This document shows, in pieces, positions 23,842-34,961 of a stretch of DNA of 64,000 nt (positions within the stretch are counted from its first letter, which is position 1; every line of letters starts with the position of its first letter). The stretch comes from Aristolochia californica (taxonomy: Eukaryota; Streptophyta; Magnoliopsida; Piperales; Aristolochiaceae), in assembly GCA_029961685.1 (NCBI GenBank), contig JARWKL010000005.1, positions 744,001 through 808,000 on the forward strand. The letters are read 5' to 3'. The notes under the pieces are model-generated. The model worked only from the letters and a program-made list of their open reading frames with translations, was not told where the DNA came from and ran no database searches. The position numbers and the translations under genes are program-made.

Positions 23842-25230
23842 AGAGTCCATTTCATTATCGCAAGTTTTTTTTTATTCCCTTCATTTATATAAAATAAATA
23901 TCAAACAAATATGTTACTTGGGTATTTTTACTCTTTTACCTGTTTATTTTTATTAAGTGCTACATAATCGAATAATATCTATTTGATATTATCATACATT
24001 TTATTATTATTAGATATTAAAATATTTATAATTTTAAAAAATAATAAAAATATTTAGTTGATCATTTTTATCCGTTTATCTGGTCAATCATTATGTAAAT
24101 AAAAAATTTAAATACCTTTTAAATAATATAACATAATAGATATAAACTATTAGAATAATTAGTACGCTGTCGAGAGGAGCAATGCAGATAAAATTTCTTC
24201 AGTAAACTTTTTTCTTCTTCTTTTATGTAAGAAAGCCTTGTACCATGAGGTAGTGAAAGTATTTTTCATCGTGTAAAATAACCAAAAATTGATTTTTTTC
24301 TCTTCTTTTTTAATTTATTATGTATCATATTTTTATTTTAAATATATTTTGGTAAAAGACAAGTTGATACAGCCTAACAAATAAATACATAACTATAATA
24401 AAATTATATAAATTATTAAAATAAATTTGGAACAAATTGTAGATAAAAATTAATAGCTATATAAGCCTTCTAAAATGTTAAGTATAACAAACTCATTTTA
24501 GCTATAATTTTGACAAAGTCAAGTAATTACCTGTATACGACATGATTAAACCAATTTATTTGGAGATAAGTAATTATGTGATTCTCCAAATAAAAGGGTA
24601 ACCACGTACGAAATACCCTTTTCTTGCGCATATTTCGCTTACTAAATGGTTCGGGTAAATGTTTAATCTTGTGTAAATTCCTTAGAGATTCATGGGTTTT
24701 AATAATATTTATAAATATTTTTTATTAATTAAATTAGATAATTAAAAATATTAAACATAATAAACGACTATTTGGGTATAATTCACTTAAAATCTAATTA
24801 ATTCAATACCTCAAGCAATGATTATAACCCAATATAATCAGAAAAAAAATTCACATATCTAGATAATTGCATGGGAACAACATATTTTAATTTATATGTC
24901 ACAGTGTTAATTATAATATTACCCTTCACGTGGCATATATGTGAATACTGCCTCCACACCATGGGTTTCTAAGTGTGTTCGTGGCTTGGGTGAGTTAGAT
25001 TGGATTTTGGATTGAGCAAGTCAATCTAGCTCAATCTTGTATTTTGGCTAAACCTCTTGACTCGCTTGACTCAATTTGACTCGGATTTTCAGGTTTCAGT
25101 ACTCGAACTATAAATAAATTTAAAATATTATATTTATTATTATTATTATTATTAACTCTTAAATTTAGGAGGCATTGGATGTTAATCGATGTTACCCTTT
25201 ACCGTGGGGGACTCCTGCGACGCGTCGTTC
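23842..25230. other. AT-rich spacer
   Basis: Very AT-rich DNA with (TTA)n at about 25134-25154. A stretch around 24960-25100 is rich in TTGACTC and CTCAATCT, perhaps a worn repeat. No gene is recognisable. Confidence 0.6.
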
Positions 25231-28200
25231 CCATTCGAGTCCCGACACCCTGATTGGTGTCATTTGCTTCGAAGGCCCCCTCCTCACCCCCTTCCCCTTT
25301 TGACTGTTTCCGTCTATTATTTATTCAGTTTCTGAAACAGCCGGCGTCTGTACTATCAAATCAGAAGCCCCTTTCCCTAAAAAAGTGCTCTCTGTTTTCG
25401 GTTTTCTTATTGAAAAACAGCCCCCCCTGCCCCCCCGGAAATTGCGGGGTGGGGGATTCCGTTCAGAAGCTATCGACATGTTTCTGTCAAAAATGGGCTG
25501 CATGTGAGGTTTGTGTACTTGTCTTTCCTGTGCTTTGATTGTAATTCCTTTTTTTTTTTTTTTTATTCTGGTCTTGTAATGTGGGTGGCGGTGTTACTTA
25601 ATTCCTGTTTTTTGTTGTTTGAAAAATGAACTGCTTATCGTTGCTTATTGTGTTGCTATTGCGGTCTTGCTGTTTCTCGTTGATGCTTATTTCCCTCTTC
25701 GTTTTCTGGTCTTGTGCTTCATTTCTGATACCTGAAATTTGAAAATTTGTTGAATGCATAATCACGGAAGTCCGGTTGTTGAGGTATTGAGGGATTGGAG
25801 TTTGGTAAGAATCAATTTGAAGCAAGATGTGACTGTTTTTTTGTTTTTTCTCTCTCAAATTCCCTCTCTCACTCTCCTGAAACTACTGAATACTCTATGA
25901 GAATCTATCTGATGAGGCCTCGTTTGAAAGTCGAAAACCTTGTTGACTCAATAAATGGTTGCTGTTTATGGTGGTTTAGTTGTTCCAAAAAGCAGTAGAT
26001 GGTGCATTTCTTTCTGGATGTTTGGTGTACTTTTGGTTCATGGTGGTCTACCTTCGAGAATTGCCACTTATATGTCCGGTTTGCTATCTATGGGAGGTTA
26101 TTACATTAGTGTTACTCTATGTCTCTCTCTTTCCTTCTCTCTGTCTCTCTGCTGTTGCTGCTACATTATATTTTGCGGGTAATTGTTGTCAGTTTTGGCA
26201 TCACAAATTTATGACTATTACAGCTTAGACATTCGTTTACAGTTTTAACTCAAATTTCCCATATAACCATCAGCTAGTGCCAGCTATTACCCTGAAAAAC
26301 AACTAATTATCTGGGCCACGGTCTGCCTTATTGAAATCATAAACTGGAATAAATGAAAAGTTGATTCAGTTCTCTTTTTTTGTTAAAATTTTATAGTCAA
26401 AGCTGCTTCACCTCTTGTTATAAAAAAATGTTGTTTCACTACTTCCAAATATTCCAATGTTGCTTCAGTTGTATTAAACAAGCAAGAGTACGTTTATTAT
26501 CAGATTTACTGCAGTTTGAATTATGCACTTCATTTATTTTCTTGGCAGTGCAAGCAGTACAGTCCCACAGTTTTCTGAATTTACTGCCATAAGTCAAGCA
26601 AAAGAAAAAAGTGTTTTGGCAGTCTGGTGGATCAAGGTTGTTTAATGTTGCTTAGTTCTTCCATTGGTCACAGAAGCATGGTTTATCTCTTGCCGAAGAA
26701 TTGACTGGTCTGAAGAACTGCTTGGTTTTAATCAGCTAGTACAAGCTATTACCCTGAAAATCACTAAATATCAAGCAGTGGGTGACCCCGTTGAGATCAC
26801 TAGCTAGTCCAAGCTTGCCTGGTTCTCTTTTTTTATTTTTTATTACTATTTCTAAATATATTAGTGCTACTTTAGTAGTTTTAAATTAGCAAGAGTAGGT
26901 TTGTATCAAATATGCCACAGCTTGAATTATGAATCAAGATTTATTTATTTGGTAGTGCATTCATTTTTTTTTTTTTTAACGTGCAAACAATAGAATTGGT
27001 AGTGCATTCATAATAGTCCTACAATGGCATTTTGATTCTTGAATCTGATAAGTATTGAAGTCGACTTCTTCAGTCATAAGCTCTTGCGATTTTTTTTGGT
27101 GTCTGGTGGATCTAGGTTATTTGAAGTGTTTAGTTCTTCCTTGGGCCATAAGAACCTGGTTTGTTTCCTGCTAAAAAATCACTAGTTTAAAGAAGTAGTT
27201 GAGAACTATTTGATTTCCATCAGCCACTACCAGTTATTACCCTAAAAAATCACTAAATATGAAGTCTGTGGATGGCCCCATTGAAATCACTAAATGAGCC
27301 AAAAGAAAGCTTGATTCACAGTTCCCATTTTTCCTTGTCAATGTTGCTTCATTACTCCTCAATATGTTAATGTTACTTCAGTAGTTTTAGATGAACAAGA
27401 GTGCGTTTTCTATCAGAAATTCTGCAGCTTGAATTTCCCGACAGGATTTATTTATTTGGCTGTTCAAGCACAACATTCTCACTTTTGTGGTTTGGTTCCT
27501 GAACTTTTTATATAGGGAAATTTCCTTTCTCAAGTAAAAGGTAAACAGTGTTTTGGCAGTCTGGAAGATCAAGGTTGTTTGAGGTGCTTAGTTTTTCCAT
27601 TGACCACAAAATTATCTCCTGCTGAATGTTTGACTGGTATGAAGAACTGCTTGATTTCCATTTGTTTGGTTTTGACGCGCCTCTTACTTATCGAAATTGA
27701 TGATAGGGCAATCCTATAAAAAGTCAGAATTAAACTGAATGTAAGATGGGCATTGAAGGTTCAGTTGGAGTGTTTTCTTTATGGAGGCTTCTTGTGCTTC
27801 TGTGTGTATGTTTTTCATTAGTTTTTATCTGTGGTTGATCAAACTTGTGCCTTATAAAGGTTTTTACGTGAATTAAAGTGAGAGGTTGTGAACTATACCT
27901 CTTTTCATCTTTGTCATGCTCACACACAGAGAAAATCCCTTCCATATCTGTTTCTGATTGGTCTCTGATAAAACCAGAACTTGTTTGCTGCTAACAAGCT
28001 CAAGCTTCATTCCTCCATCAACGTTATTGCCATAAGGTGCATCTCTCTCTCGCTCTCTCTCTCTCTCTCAAGTTTCTGTTCCAATATTTTTATGGATAGT
28101 TGTTATCTATGAAATAATGCCACTAAAATTTTTGCTTAGAGAAGCAAGAGTCCTATGTATTCTTTCAGGAGATGGTGGAGTCCAAAATTGTTTTTTACTA

Positions 28201-29111
28201 TTAATATTTATGTTCACTTTAAAGGTTAAATTGTTATCCTCTTGTCTTCAATAAAATTTAAGCCATTGGCAGAGTAGAACGATCAATGATGTTTTTAACT
28301 CTTTCTATACGTTTGACTTAGAGTGGATTGGGTCATCCTTCTCACCCTCACCACTTCTTACCATCTATGTAGATTAGATGTTTGAAATATGAGAGAAAGC
28401 AAGTACCAATACCTCTTCAGTGAAGTTATTTCCATACCCATCCATATACTCATAGTTGTTGCACATGCTAAATATCATGTAATGTACATGTACACACTTC
28501 AATTTATTGCTGCAGTTGTTCTTTCAGTTTTTTTCCCACAATCAACCTGAAAGCAAAACATTGATGCTGAAAGGGTGATGTGCTGAATTGAATCTTGAAA
28601 TTATCTTATTTACCAGTATTTCTTTAGAAAATTCAACATCTTCTTTAGTAGTAGGGAATGGTCAGTTGTCAGTGCAGGTGCTTTACAATGTTCCTCTTTT
28701 ATTTGACGGTTCTTTTATAATTCCCTCCTGCCACAGCAATCATTTAACATTTTGTGCTAGCGGGACTTTCTTTTCCAAGTTCACAAAAAAAAAATTTCTT
28801 CTTTTTTTCTGTCTTTTTTATTTGAAGTTGAATACATTATGCTTGTGATGTGATATGGGTTATTAGACTGTTGTTGATGAGGTTCCATTGCGTATTGGCA
28901 AATTTTACATCTTATGCATGTAATGTGGCTTGGGATGTAGGGAATGTCTTGGATGAATTAGAACTGCCACTGGATATTGTAAATTTTAGATAATGAAGAT
29001 TATGGTGAACTGAAATATGGGTAATTCTATGGTTGATCATAACTCTCTTATGCTTAGATAGCATATATGCTACTGATGTTTGCATTGATTGTGATGTGTT
29101 TCACATTGTAG
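25230..29111 (+). other. 5' UTR exon and 3.6-kb leader intron of the FRS gene
   Basis: The GC-richer interval 25230-25508 is the likely first exon, ending at a GTGAG before GTTTGTG donor. The acceptor TTGTAG at 29111 lies three bases before the FRS ATG at 29115. A possible extra leader exon ends near 28035 (CCATAAG before GTGCATC). Within the intron are a three-copy degenerate repeat, listed separately, and a CT microsatellite at 28042-28069. Confidence 0.5.
26265..27665. repeat. Three degenerate tandem copies of a unit of about 450-480 bases
   Basis: Landmarks recur in the same order three times. AGCTATTACCCTGAAAA-like is at about 26282, 26747 and 27233. A CAAGAGTA/TGCGTTT-like motif followed by TTGAATT is at about 26485, 26890 and 27395. 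A CTGGTGGATCAAGGTT-like motif is at about 26624, 27102 and 27551. Spacings are near 479 and 451 bases. The second copy carries an extra insertion near 26965-27010. The unit has no open frame and resembles no family I know. Confidence 0.8.
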
Positions 29112-29114
29112 GTT

Positions 29115-31154
29115 ATGGACACTGTGGAAGTAGAATGCCAGAGTTCTACACAATTGGACAGCGAAAAACGGGAGCCAAGGGTAGGGATGGAGTTTGATAC
29201 AGACGATCAAGCATATGAATTTTACAACGAGTATGGTAGAAGGAAAGGGTTTTGTGTCCGGAAAGGTCCATTCCATAAGACAAGAGATGATTTGGTGAAG
29301 GACCGCCGTTATCTCTGTTCAAAAGAAGGCTATCGTCAGCCTGATCGACGACGAGAAGAAGTTAAAAATCCTCGCCCTGAGACAAGAACAGGGTGTTTAG
29401 CAAGCATGACGGTTGCCCTTCAATCTAGTGGAAAATATCGAGTTATCAAATTTGAACCAGCTCATAATCATGAGGTTGCTAGTGTATCGCCCAAAAAGTC
29501 TCTTCTTTTGAGATCCCAAAAGAAGCTAACTAAAGCTCGGCCTACCCTAGCTGGTGTCATTCACGAGCGTAGGCTTGCACCAAAGCCAACATATGAGTTT
29601 CTAAGTAGGCAAGCTTGTGTCCCACAGAATTTAGGGCACCTTCATGTTGACCTTCAAAACTACTTGTTTCTGAAGAGGCAAAAGACGATGGAAATGGGTA
29701 TTACTGGCGCCATCATAGAATACTTTAAGAAGATGCAACTTGAAAACCCATCCTCTTTCTATTCAATGCAGATGGATGCCAATGAGCAGATAACAAACAT
29801 CTTTTGGGCTGATGCACGATCAATTGCAGACTACTGGCACTTTGGGGATGTGGTTTGTTTTGACACCACGTATAAAACTAATGTATGTGGGAGAGCCTTT
29901 GCCTCATTAATTGGAGTGAATCACCATAACCAAATAATAGTTTTTGGTGCAGCACTATTATATGAGGATACAGTTAATTCGTTCATTTGGTTGTTTGATA
30001 ATTTCATTAAGGCGATGTCTGGAAAGAAGCCAACCACCTTTCTTACAGAAGAAAGTGCACCAATATCAAAAGCTATCGCTACTTTCCTGCCTGATACTCA
30101 CCATTGTTTTTGTTTAAGCCATATATTCCAAAATGCTATCAAACATCTATCCCATATCCTCAATGGGTCATCGATATGTAAAAGTGATTTTCATCGGTGT
30201 TTATATGAATACGAGGATGAGGAAGAATTTCTGAAGGCATGGGAGAGTTTACTTGAGAAGCATGGTCTTAAGGATAATAAATGGCTGGAAGACTTGTTTA
30301 ATGAAAGAGAGAAGTGGGCTTTGGTCTACAGAAGGCACATGTTTTGTGCTAATATGACAAGCATGCAACAGCGTGAGAGCTTTGATACACTTTTACAGCG
30401 GTATTTGACCTCGGAATTAGACCCAATTCGTTTCTTTGAGCGTATTGAAAGACTCATCGAACATTGTCGCTACAATGAACTATTGGAGGATTTCAAAATG
30501 CTTAATACTTCTCCAGTATTATTTGCAGCATTGCCAGTTCTAGAGCAAGCTTCCAGACTTTATACACCCAGTTTGTGCCAAATGTTTCAGGAGGAGTGTA
30601 AGCTCGCCATCACTCTAAAGGTCTTTCAGCTTGAATGTGATGGGAGTATGAGTAAGTATAAAGTTACTGATAGGCATGCACGTGACCATGTTGTTAAGAT
30701 TGAAACATCTGATAATAGTTTTCAATGTAGTTGTTGTAAGTTTGAATTTACTGGAATCCAGTGTTCCCATGTTCTGAAGATGCTCATTCATCTCAATATG
30801 GATTTCCTTGATGCTCGATATATATTGAAAAGATGGACAAAAGATGCAAAGAAAGGAGAATTAAATGATGATCACCGGTCTCTTGTACAGGGGAACCATC
30901 AGGCAGCAAGGGAGATGCGGTACACAGATTTATGTCGCAACATGGTGAAGCTAGCAATGCGGGCAGCAGAAACAGAGGAGTCATTTTCACATCTTACACG
31001 TGCCAATCTAAAACTAATGAAAGAAGTAGAAGGAATTTTGAAAAATGTGAGTCAGGTACGACCTTCCACAGTATCTCAGACTGCAAATGCAAGTGAGATG
31101 GGTTTGAGCATCAGTGACGAAGATGTAGTAATTACAGTTCCATCTCAAGGGTAA
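29115..31154 (+). CDS. FAR1-RELATED SEQUENCE protein (domesticated MULE transposase, transcription factor)
   Basis: One uninterrupted coding exon of 679 residues, with the ATG four bases after a leader-intron acceptor. Order of parts: FAR1-type DNA-binding zinc domain, about residues 35-120 (YEFYNEYGRRKGFCVRKG to FEPAHNHEV); MULE transposase core, about 240-345 (GDVVCFDTTYKTNVCGRAFA, then the HHCFCLSHIFQNAIKHL region); SWIM zinc finger, about 535-565 (FQCSCCKFEFTGIQCSHVLK); and a C-terminal helical stretch. This is the standard layout of the FHY3/FAR1/FRS family, which arose from Mutator-like transposases and acts in the nucleus in light and hormone signalling. Oddities: TEES stands where relatives I remember have TDQD, and the stop codon overlaps a strong splice-donor sequence. 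The exact FRS number cannot be assigned. Confidence 0.92.
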   Translation: MDTVEVECQSSTQLDSEKREPRVGMEFDTDDQAYEFYNEYGRRKGFCVRKGPFHKTRDDLVKDRRYLCSKEGYRQPDRRREEVKNPRPETRTGCLASMTVALQSSGKYRVIKFEPAHNHEVASVSPKKSLLLRSQKKLTKARPTLAGVIHERRLAPKPTYEFLSRQACVPQNLGHLHVDLQNYLFLKRQKTMEMGITGAIIEYFKKMQLENPSSFYSMQMDANEQITNIFWADARSIADYWHFGDVVCFDTTYKTNVCGRAFASLIGVNHHNQIIVFGAALLYEDTVNSFIWLFDNFIKAMSGKKPTTFLTEESAPISKAIATFLPDTHHCFCLSHIFQNAIKHLSHILNGSSICKSDFHRCLYEYEDEEEFLKAWESLLEKHGLKDNKWLEDLFNEREKWALVYRRHMFCANMTSMQQRESFDTLLQRYLTSELDPIRFFERIERLIEHCRYNELLEDFKMLNTSPVLFAALPVLEQASRLYTPSLCQMFQEECKLAITLKVFQLECDGSMSKYKVTDRHARDHVVKIETSDNSFQCSCCKFEFTGIQCSHVLKMLIHLNMDFLDARYILKRWTKDAKKGELNDDHRSLVQGNHQAAREMRYTDLCRNMVKLAMRAAETEESFSHLTRANLKLMKEVEGILKNVSQVRPSTVSQTANASEMGLSISDEDVVITVPSQG

Positions 31155-31295
31155 GATGAATGGCATTGAGGGGATGTGATTTTACTGGCATTGCAGAAAC
31201 ATGGTCAAGGCACAGACTCTTACCTTTCAATTATCACTTGCAGTCATCCATGTTGATGCTACAACTATTTGAGGTATGACATGATTCCTTACAAT

Positions 31296-32342
31296 TAGGG
31301 GTTGCAATATTAACCCAAGTGGTAACCTGATCCGAACCTGACTCATTTATATGACCCAAATTTAACCTGAGTTATAAATGGGTTGGGTTCAGGTTTATTA
31401 ATCTGGCCTATTTAATAATTGGATTGGGTTTGGATTTGACACCAGGAGCCAAAGGGGACCTGGTTTAATGGCTCAAAGTAGTAAGTACTGACTAAATCAG
31501 CTTGGTAAAATATATTTCAACCAGACCAAACTGGACCAAATTTCGAACAAAAGGATCGGAACTCGCTGATAGGAAAAGAGAGAAAAACAACGCAATGCCA
31601 ACAGTGGAGTCAATCCGCTGTTCATCAATAGATGAAGCTTTCTCTTTTTCATCTCGTGTTAGATACAACAGAAGATGAATCCTCTTTCCTTCTCGTGAAC
31701 CACGGGAGCGCCAAGCGCCCAGAGGAGCAAAACTCATTTTCCTTCCAGGGTAAAGCGGCACATAAAAAAGGGCTGGCCCATCAAAAGTCTGGTTCCTTCA
31801 CGAACGAAGTTCAGAATCAACAAGGGTGAGTGGCTCTTCTAGGCGGGCAGCTGTGTGACAACACTCCAGACAAAGCGGCACTTTCGTGTATCATGCTATG
31901 GTTTCAACGCCCTTACGAGGTAGTGATGAGTTTCACGTGCTCTTTTTTATTATAGTTTCACGTGCTTTAAGCTCGGCCTGCATGCAGTTAGGAAGATTGG
32001 CCTCAATCAGAGTGGTACCACCCACACTACCCTAGCACCTATAGGCAGCTGTCCGTCCTACAGCCGTTCGAAAAGTTTTTAAATGTTTCTACTTAAGTAC
32101 ACTTGTCTAGGATTTTTTTGTAAATTTTTTTATTTCCTATCTTTTTCCTCTTTGCACATATTTCTCTATATTTTTATTTTTTAGATTTGTCAGTAGATTC
32201 ACCTCAATCCGGCCTGAAGCCAGAGAGTCTGGATTTGGCTCTATATATTTTAACCATTTTGTAAAAGGGTTGAGTTTGGGTGAGTCTGTTTAATGACTGG
32301 TTTTGGTTGACCCAACCTTAACCCGACCCATTGCCAACCCTG
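31296..32342. mobile_element. Non-autonomous hAT-like MITE with 8-base target-site duplication
   Basis: The left end is TAGGGGTTGCAATATTAACC and the right end, in reverse complement, is CAGGGTTGGCAATGGGTCGG. The flanks are CTTACAAT (31288-31295) and CTTGCAAT (32343-32350), an 8-base direct repeat with one mismatch, as hAT elements produce. Subterminal regions are rich in GGGTT/AACCC motifs. The 1,047-base interior has no transposase. It inserted just downstream of the FRS coding exon, and only one mismatch in the duplication suggests moderate age. Confidence 0.7.
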
Positions 32343-34185
32343 CTTGCAATATTCATTTCTGTTATATTTAAACAGTTTGATTGGTTTTGAAGTTGTATTT
32401 CAGGTCCTAGTGATTTTCCAATAGTTCTGGTATTAGCTTCAATCACAGAACTTGCCCTCCAGATACAGCAGGAAGCACCCAAATTTGAGTAGTCATTAAA
32501 ATAAAGAATACTTGTATACATGGAGAATGTTCTAAAGGGTCTAGTTCATGATCTTTGAAAAGGTATTTGCAATGCATAAACAGCATATCTGCAATATTTA
32601 GAATTTATGCTGTTGTATAGATCATTTTTGTCACTGTTCTTTTGCCTTGCCCAGGGAAAGAAATTACTGGTGAACATCTTGGTGGAACTGTTATAGCCAT
32701 AGAGTGCAAACTGGCAGGGTGATTTGTTGATCTGCTAGTTGTTTATTTGTGCCAATGAAGTAGAATTTGAAGCTTCATACTTCTATATAAAATATGGTAA
32801 CAACACTAGACAGATGCGAGAACTTGGGAGTAAGGATGGAGGCAAGTACTTGATTTCCCCTTTTTATTCTGATGATTTTTGCTCTCATGCTCTCTGTTTG
32901 CAAATAGGCTGAATTTCTTTTAGTTGAAAAAGATTTGGAGTTTCTTCCACTGCGGCAGGACAACAGCAGTTATAAATATTTAAACTGTTTGCTGGAATGC
33001 TTGCAGATACTTCTTAGATCCAATCAGAGGCGGCAGGCAGTCACAAATGACTCTCCAACACCTTTTCTGGGGTTTAGATGCTAGCAATAGTGCTCAAGCT
33101 AGAATTCAAAACCTATAATTTGCACCATCATACTGATAATTTCGCTTCAGAATTCTCTTTTGGGGTTTGGAAGTGTCATCAAATCCCACGAAGCAGGTAA
33201 TCTAGCAGTTGTGATGCCAAGATGATCAAATTTCTTAGTTATTCCTCTTTGTAATCTTTTGCATTTATTGTGACTTCAAATAAAGATTTTTCTAGTATGC
33301 TAATCCAGTGCTGGGCCCCCTGAAGCTGTCAATCTAAAAGTAGGATACATCAGATATTTCTGTTTCACATGCCTCTTCTTACCAACTATGTTTATCTTAA
33401 TTGTTCGATGTTGTATGTTATCTCTTGATTGGAAACTCAAGTAGCCATGGGGCACTCATATACTAATTATCGAAGGGTGAAAGCTGACTTTAGCTGTTCT
33501 TCTGGATGGATTGTATCTTGACTGTTGTGGGATGTCAGTTGGACATTTTCTCTTAACTATTTAAGGACAGCATAACTTACCAACTTAGTCCCTAGTTTCA
33601 TTGAAATTCTTTTACATAGAAAACATTCTCCCTTTATTTCTCTCTTTATCTTGTAGTTTTGGAAAGCTATCCTAGTTTGCCCCATCTGTAAATCTCCTAG
33701 GTTTGCCTCAATTCTTTTAGTGTGCACATTGCAAGCATCATTAAGGGGAGTGGTTGTGATTCTTATATTTCTCTGAACTTGACAGCTTATAAATAACCTC
33801 ACGATGATCATCTTTTTATAAAGCAGGGAATACGAATATTTCAAGTTTTACCTCATCTGTTATTGTGAGGTCGTTTCAACGTGTTGTAGACTTCTACCTC
33901 AGTGAAGACAAGGTGGGTTGATCCAGGCAAGTTTGTCTATAAATTGGTTTCACAAAAGATGCATAACAAGAAGGTTTTACCTATGATGTCCCTTTCAACT
34001 TGAAATAGCTTTTGCCTATCCTTTTCGTTGTTTTTGCTTCGTATTTCATGCTCATAACGAGGACAACATATTATATTGGTTCATAAAAGATGCTTGGTAG
34101 ATGAGCTTAACTATGTACTTTCTTTCTAGCATGAGCAAACCTTGAGTTAACTTGCTGCTTTGGTTGTCTCTGGTTCATAGTTCAT

Positions 34186-34397
34186 GCAAATAAGAAGTAC
34201 AACAGATTTTTGCAGGTGAAGATAGTCTTCACTGAAGGTTCAGCTTGATATGTTTTTGGAGTTGCAAGCATCTATACACTTCAAATCATTGCAAATAAGA
34301 AGCACAACAGATTTTTGCAGGTGAAGATAAGAATTCTCTGAAGGTATAGCTTCTGCTGGATATATTCTTGGGGGTGCAAGCATCTTTGCACTTTGTA
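34186..34397. repeat. Tandem duplication of a 105-base unit
   Basis: Copies start at 34186 and 34291, both beginning GCAAATAAGAAG and containing ACAGATTTTTGCAGGTGAAG. The second copy has small insertions. Confidence 0.85.
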
Positions 34398-34961
34398 CCA
34401 CTGGAGTAAAACAGTGGAATAGAATGTACTGACCTTTCTTGCTAGTAAGTTCTTACTTGGTCATTGAACATCTCTACTATCTATGGAATTTCTGACTAGA
34501 AAAAGAGCAAATATTTATCATTCAAAACCAATATTCTGGGCTTTTGAACATTGGTCGGCTTCCATAGATAGTCTTAACTGTGTTGTATTGGTGTCTTATC
34601 TGTCTAAATTTGGTGCCAGATTTTTAGAAAATTTGAACAGCTCTCTTTCTCTCTCTCAAGAGGTTGGCCCCATCTGCTCCAGTCTCTGCTTATGGGGGAA
34701 GGACATGGAGGAGAGAGGGATGCCCCCTCCTTTTGTTGGTTTGGAAGTGGGCAGGGGGTGCCCTTTCCCCTTGCCCTCTGCTTCCATAATATAAAATAAA
34801 CAATAGTTATCAACAATTGCAGACATGTTTGTGCAGTTGATTCTCTATTATGTAATTATAACATATTAATTCTTCACCCTTTGTGTTGAATTGCTTTCGG
34901 TTTGCTCATCTAGCACACGGTTGGGTTCACTATTGTGTGGGTGGGTTCGATTCAACCCGGT

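Larger units (their letters stand above)
31155..34961. other. FRS 3' region and spacer to the methylesterase gene
   Basis: A donor-like TTTGAG before GTATGAC at 31274 and an acceptor-like TATTTCAG near 32401 would make the MITE below part of a 3' UTR intron; this is speculative. Further right are a 105-base tandem duplication (34186-34397) and a G/C-run patch (34660-34790). No other gene is recognisable. Confidence 0.5.
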
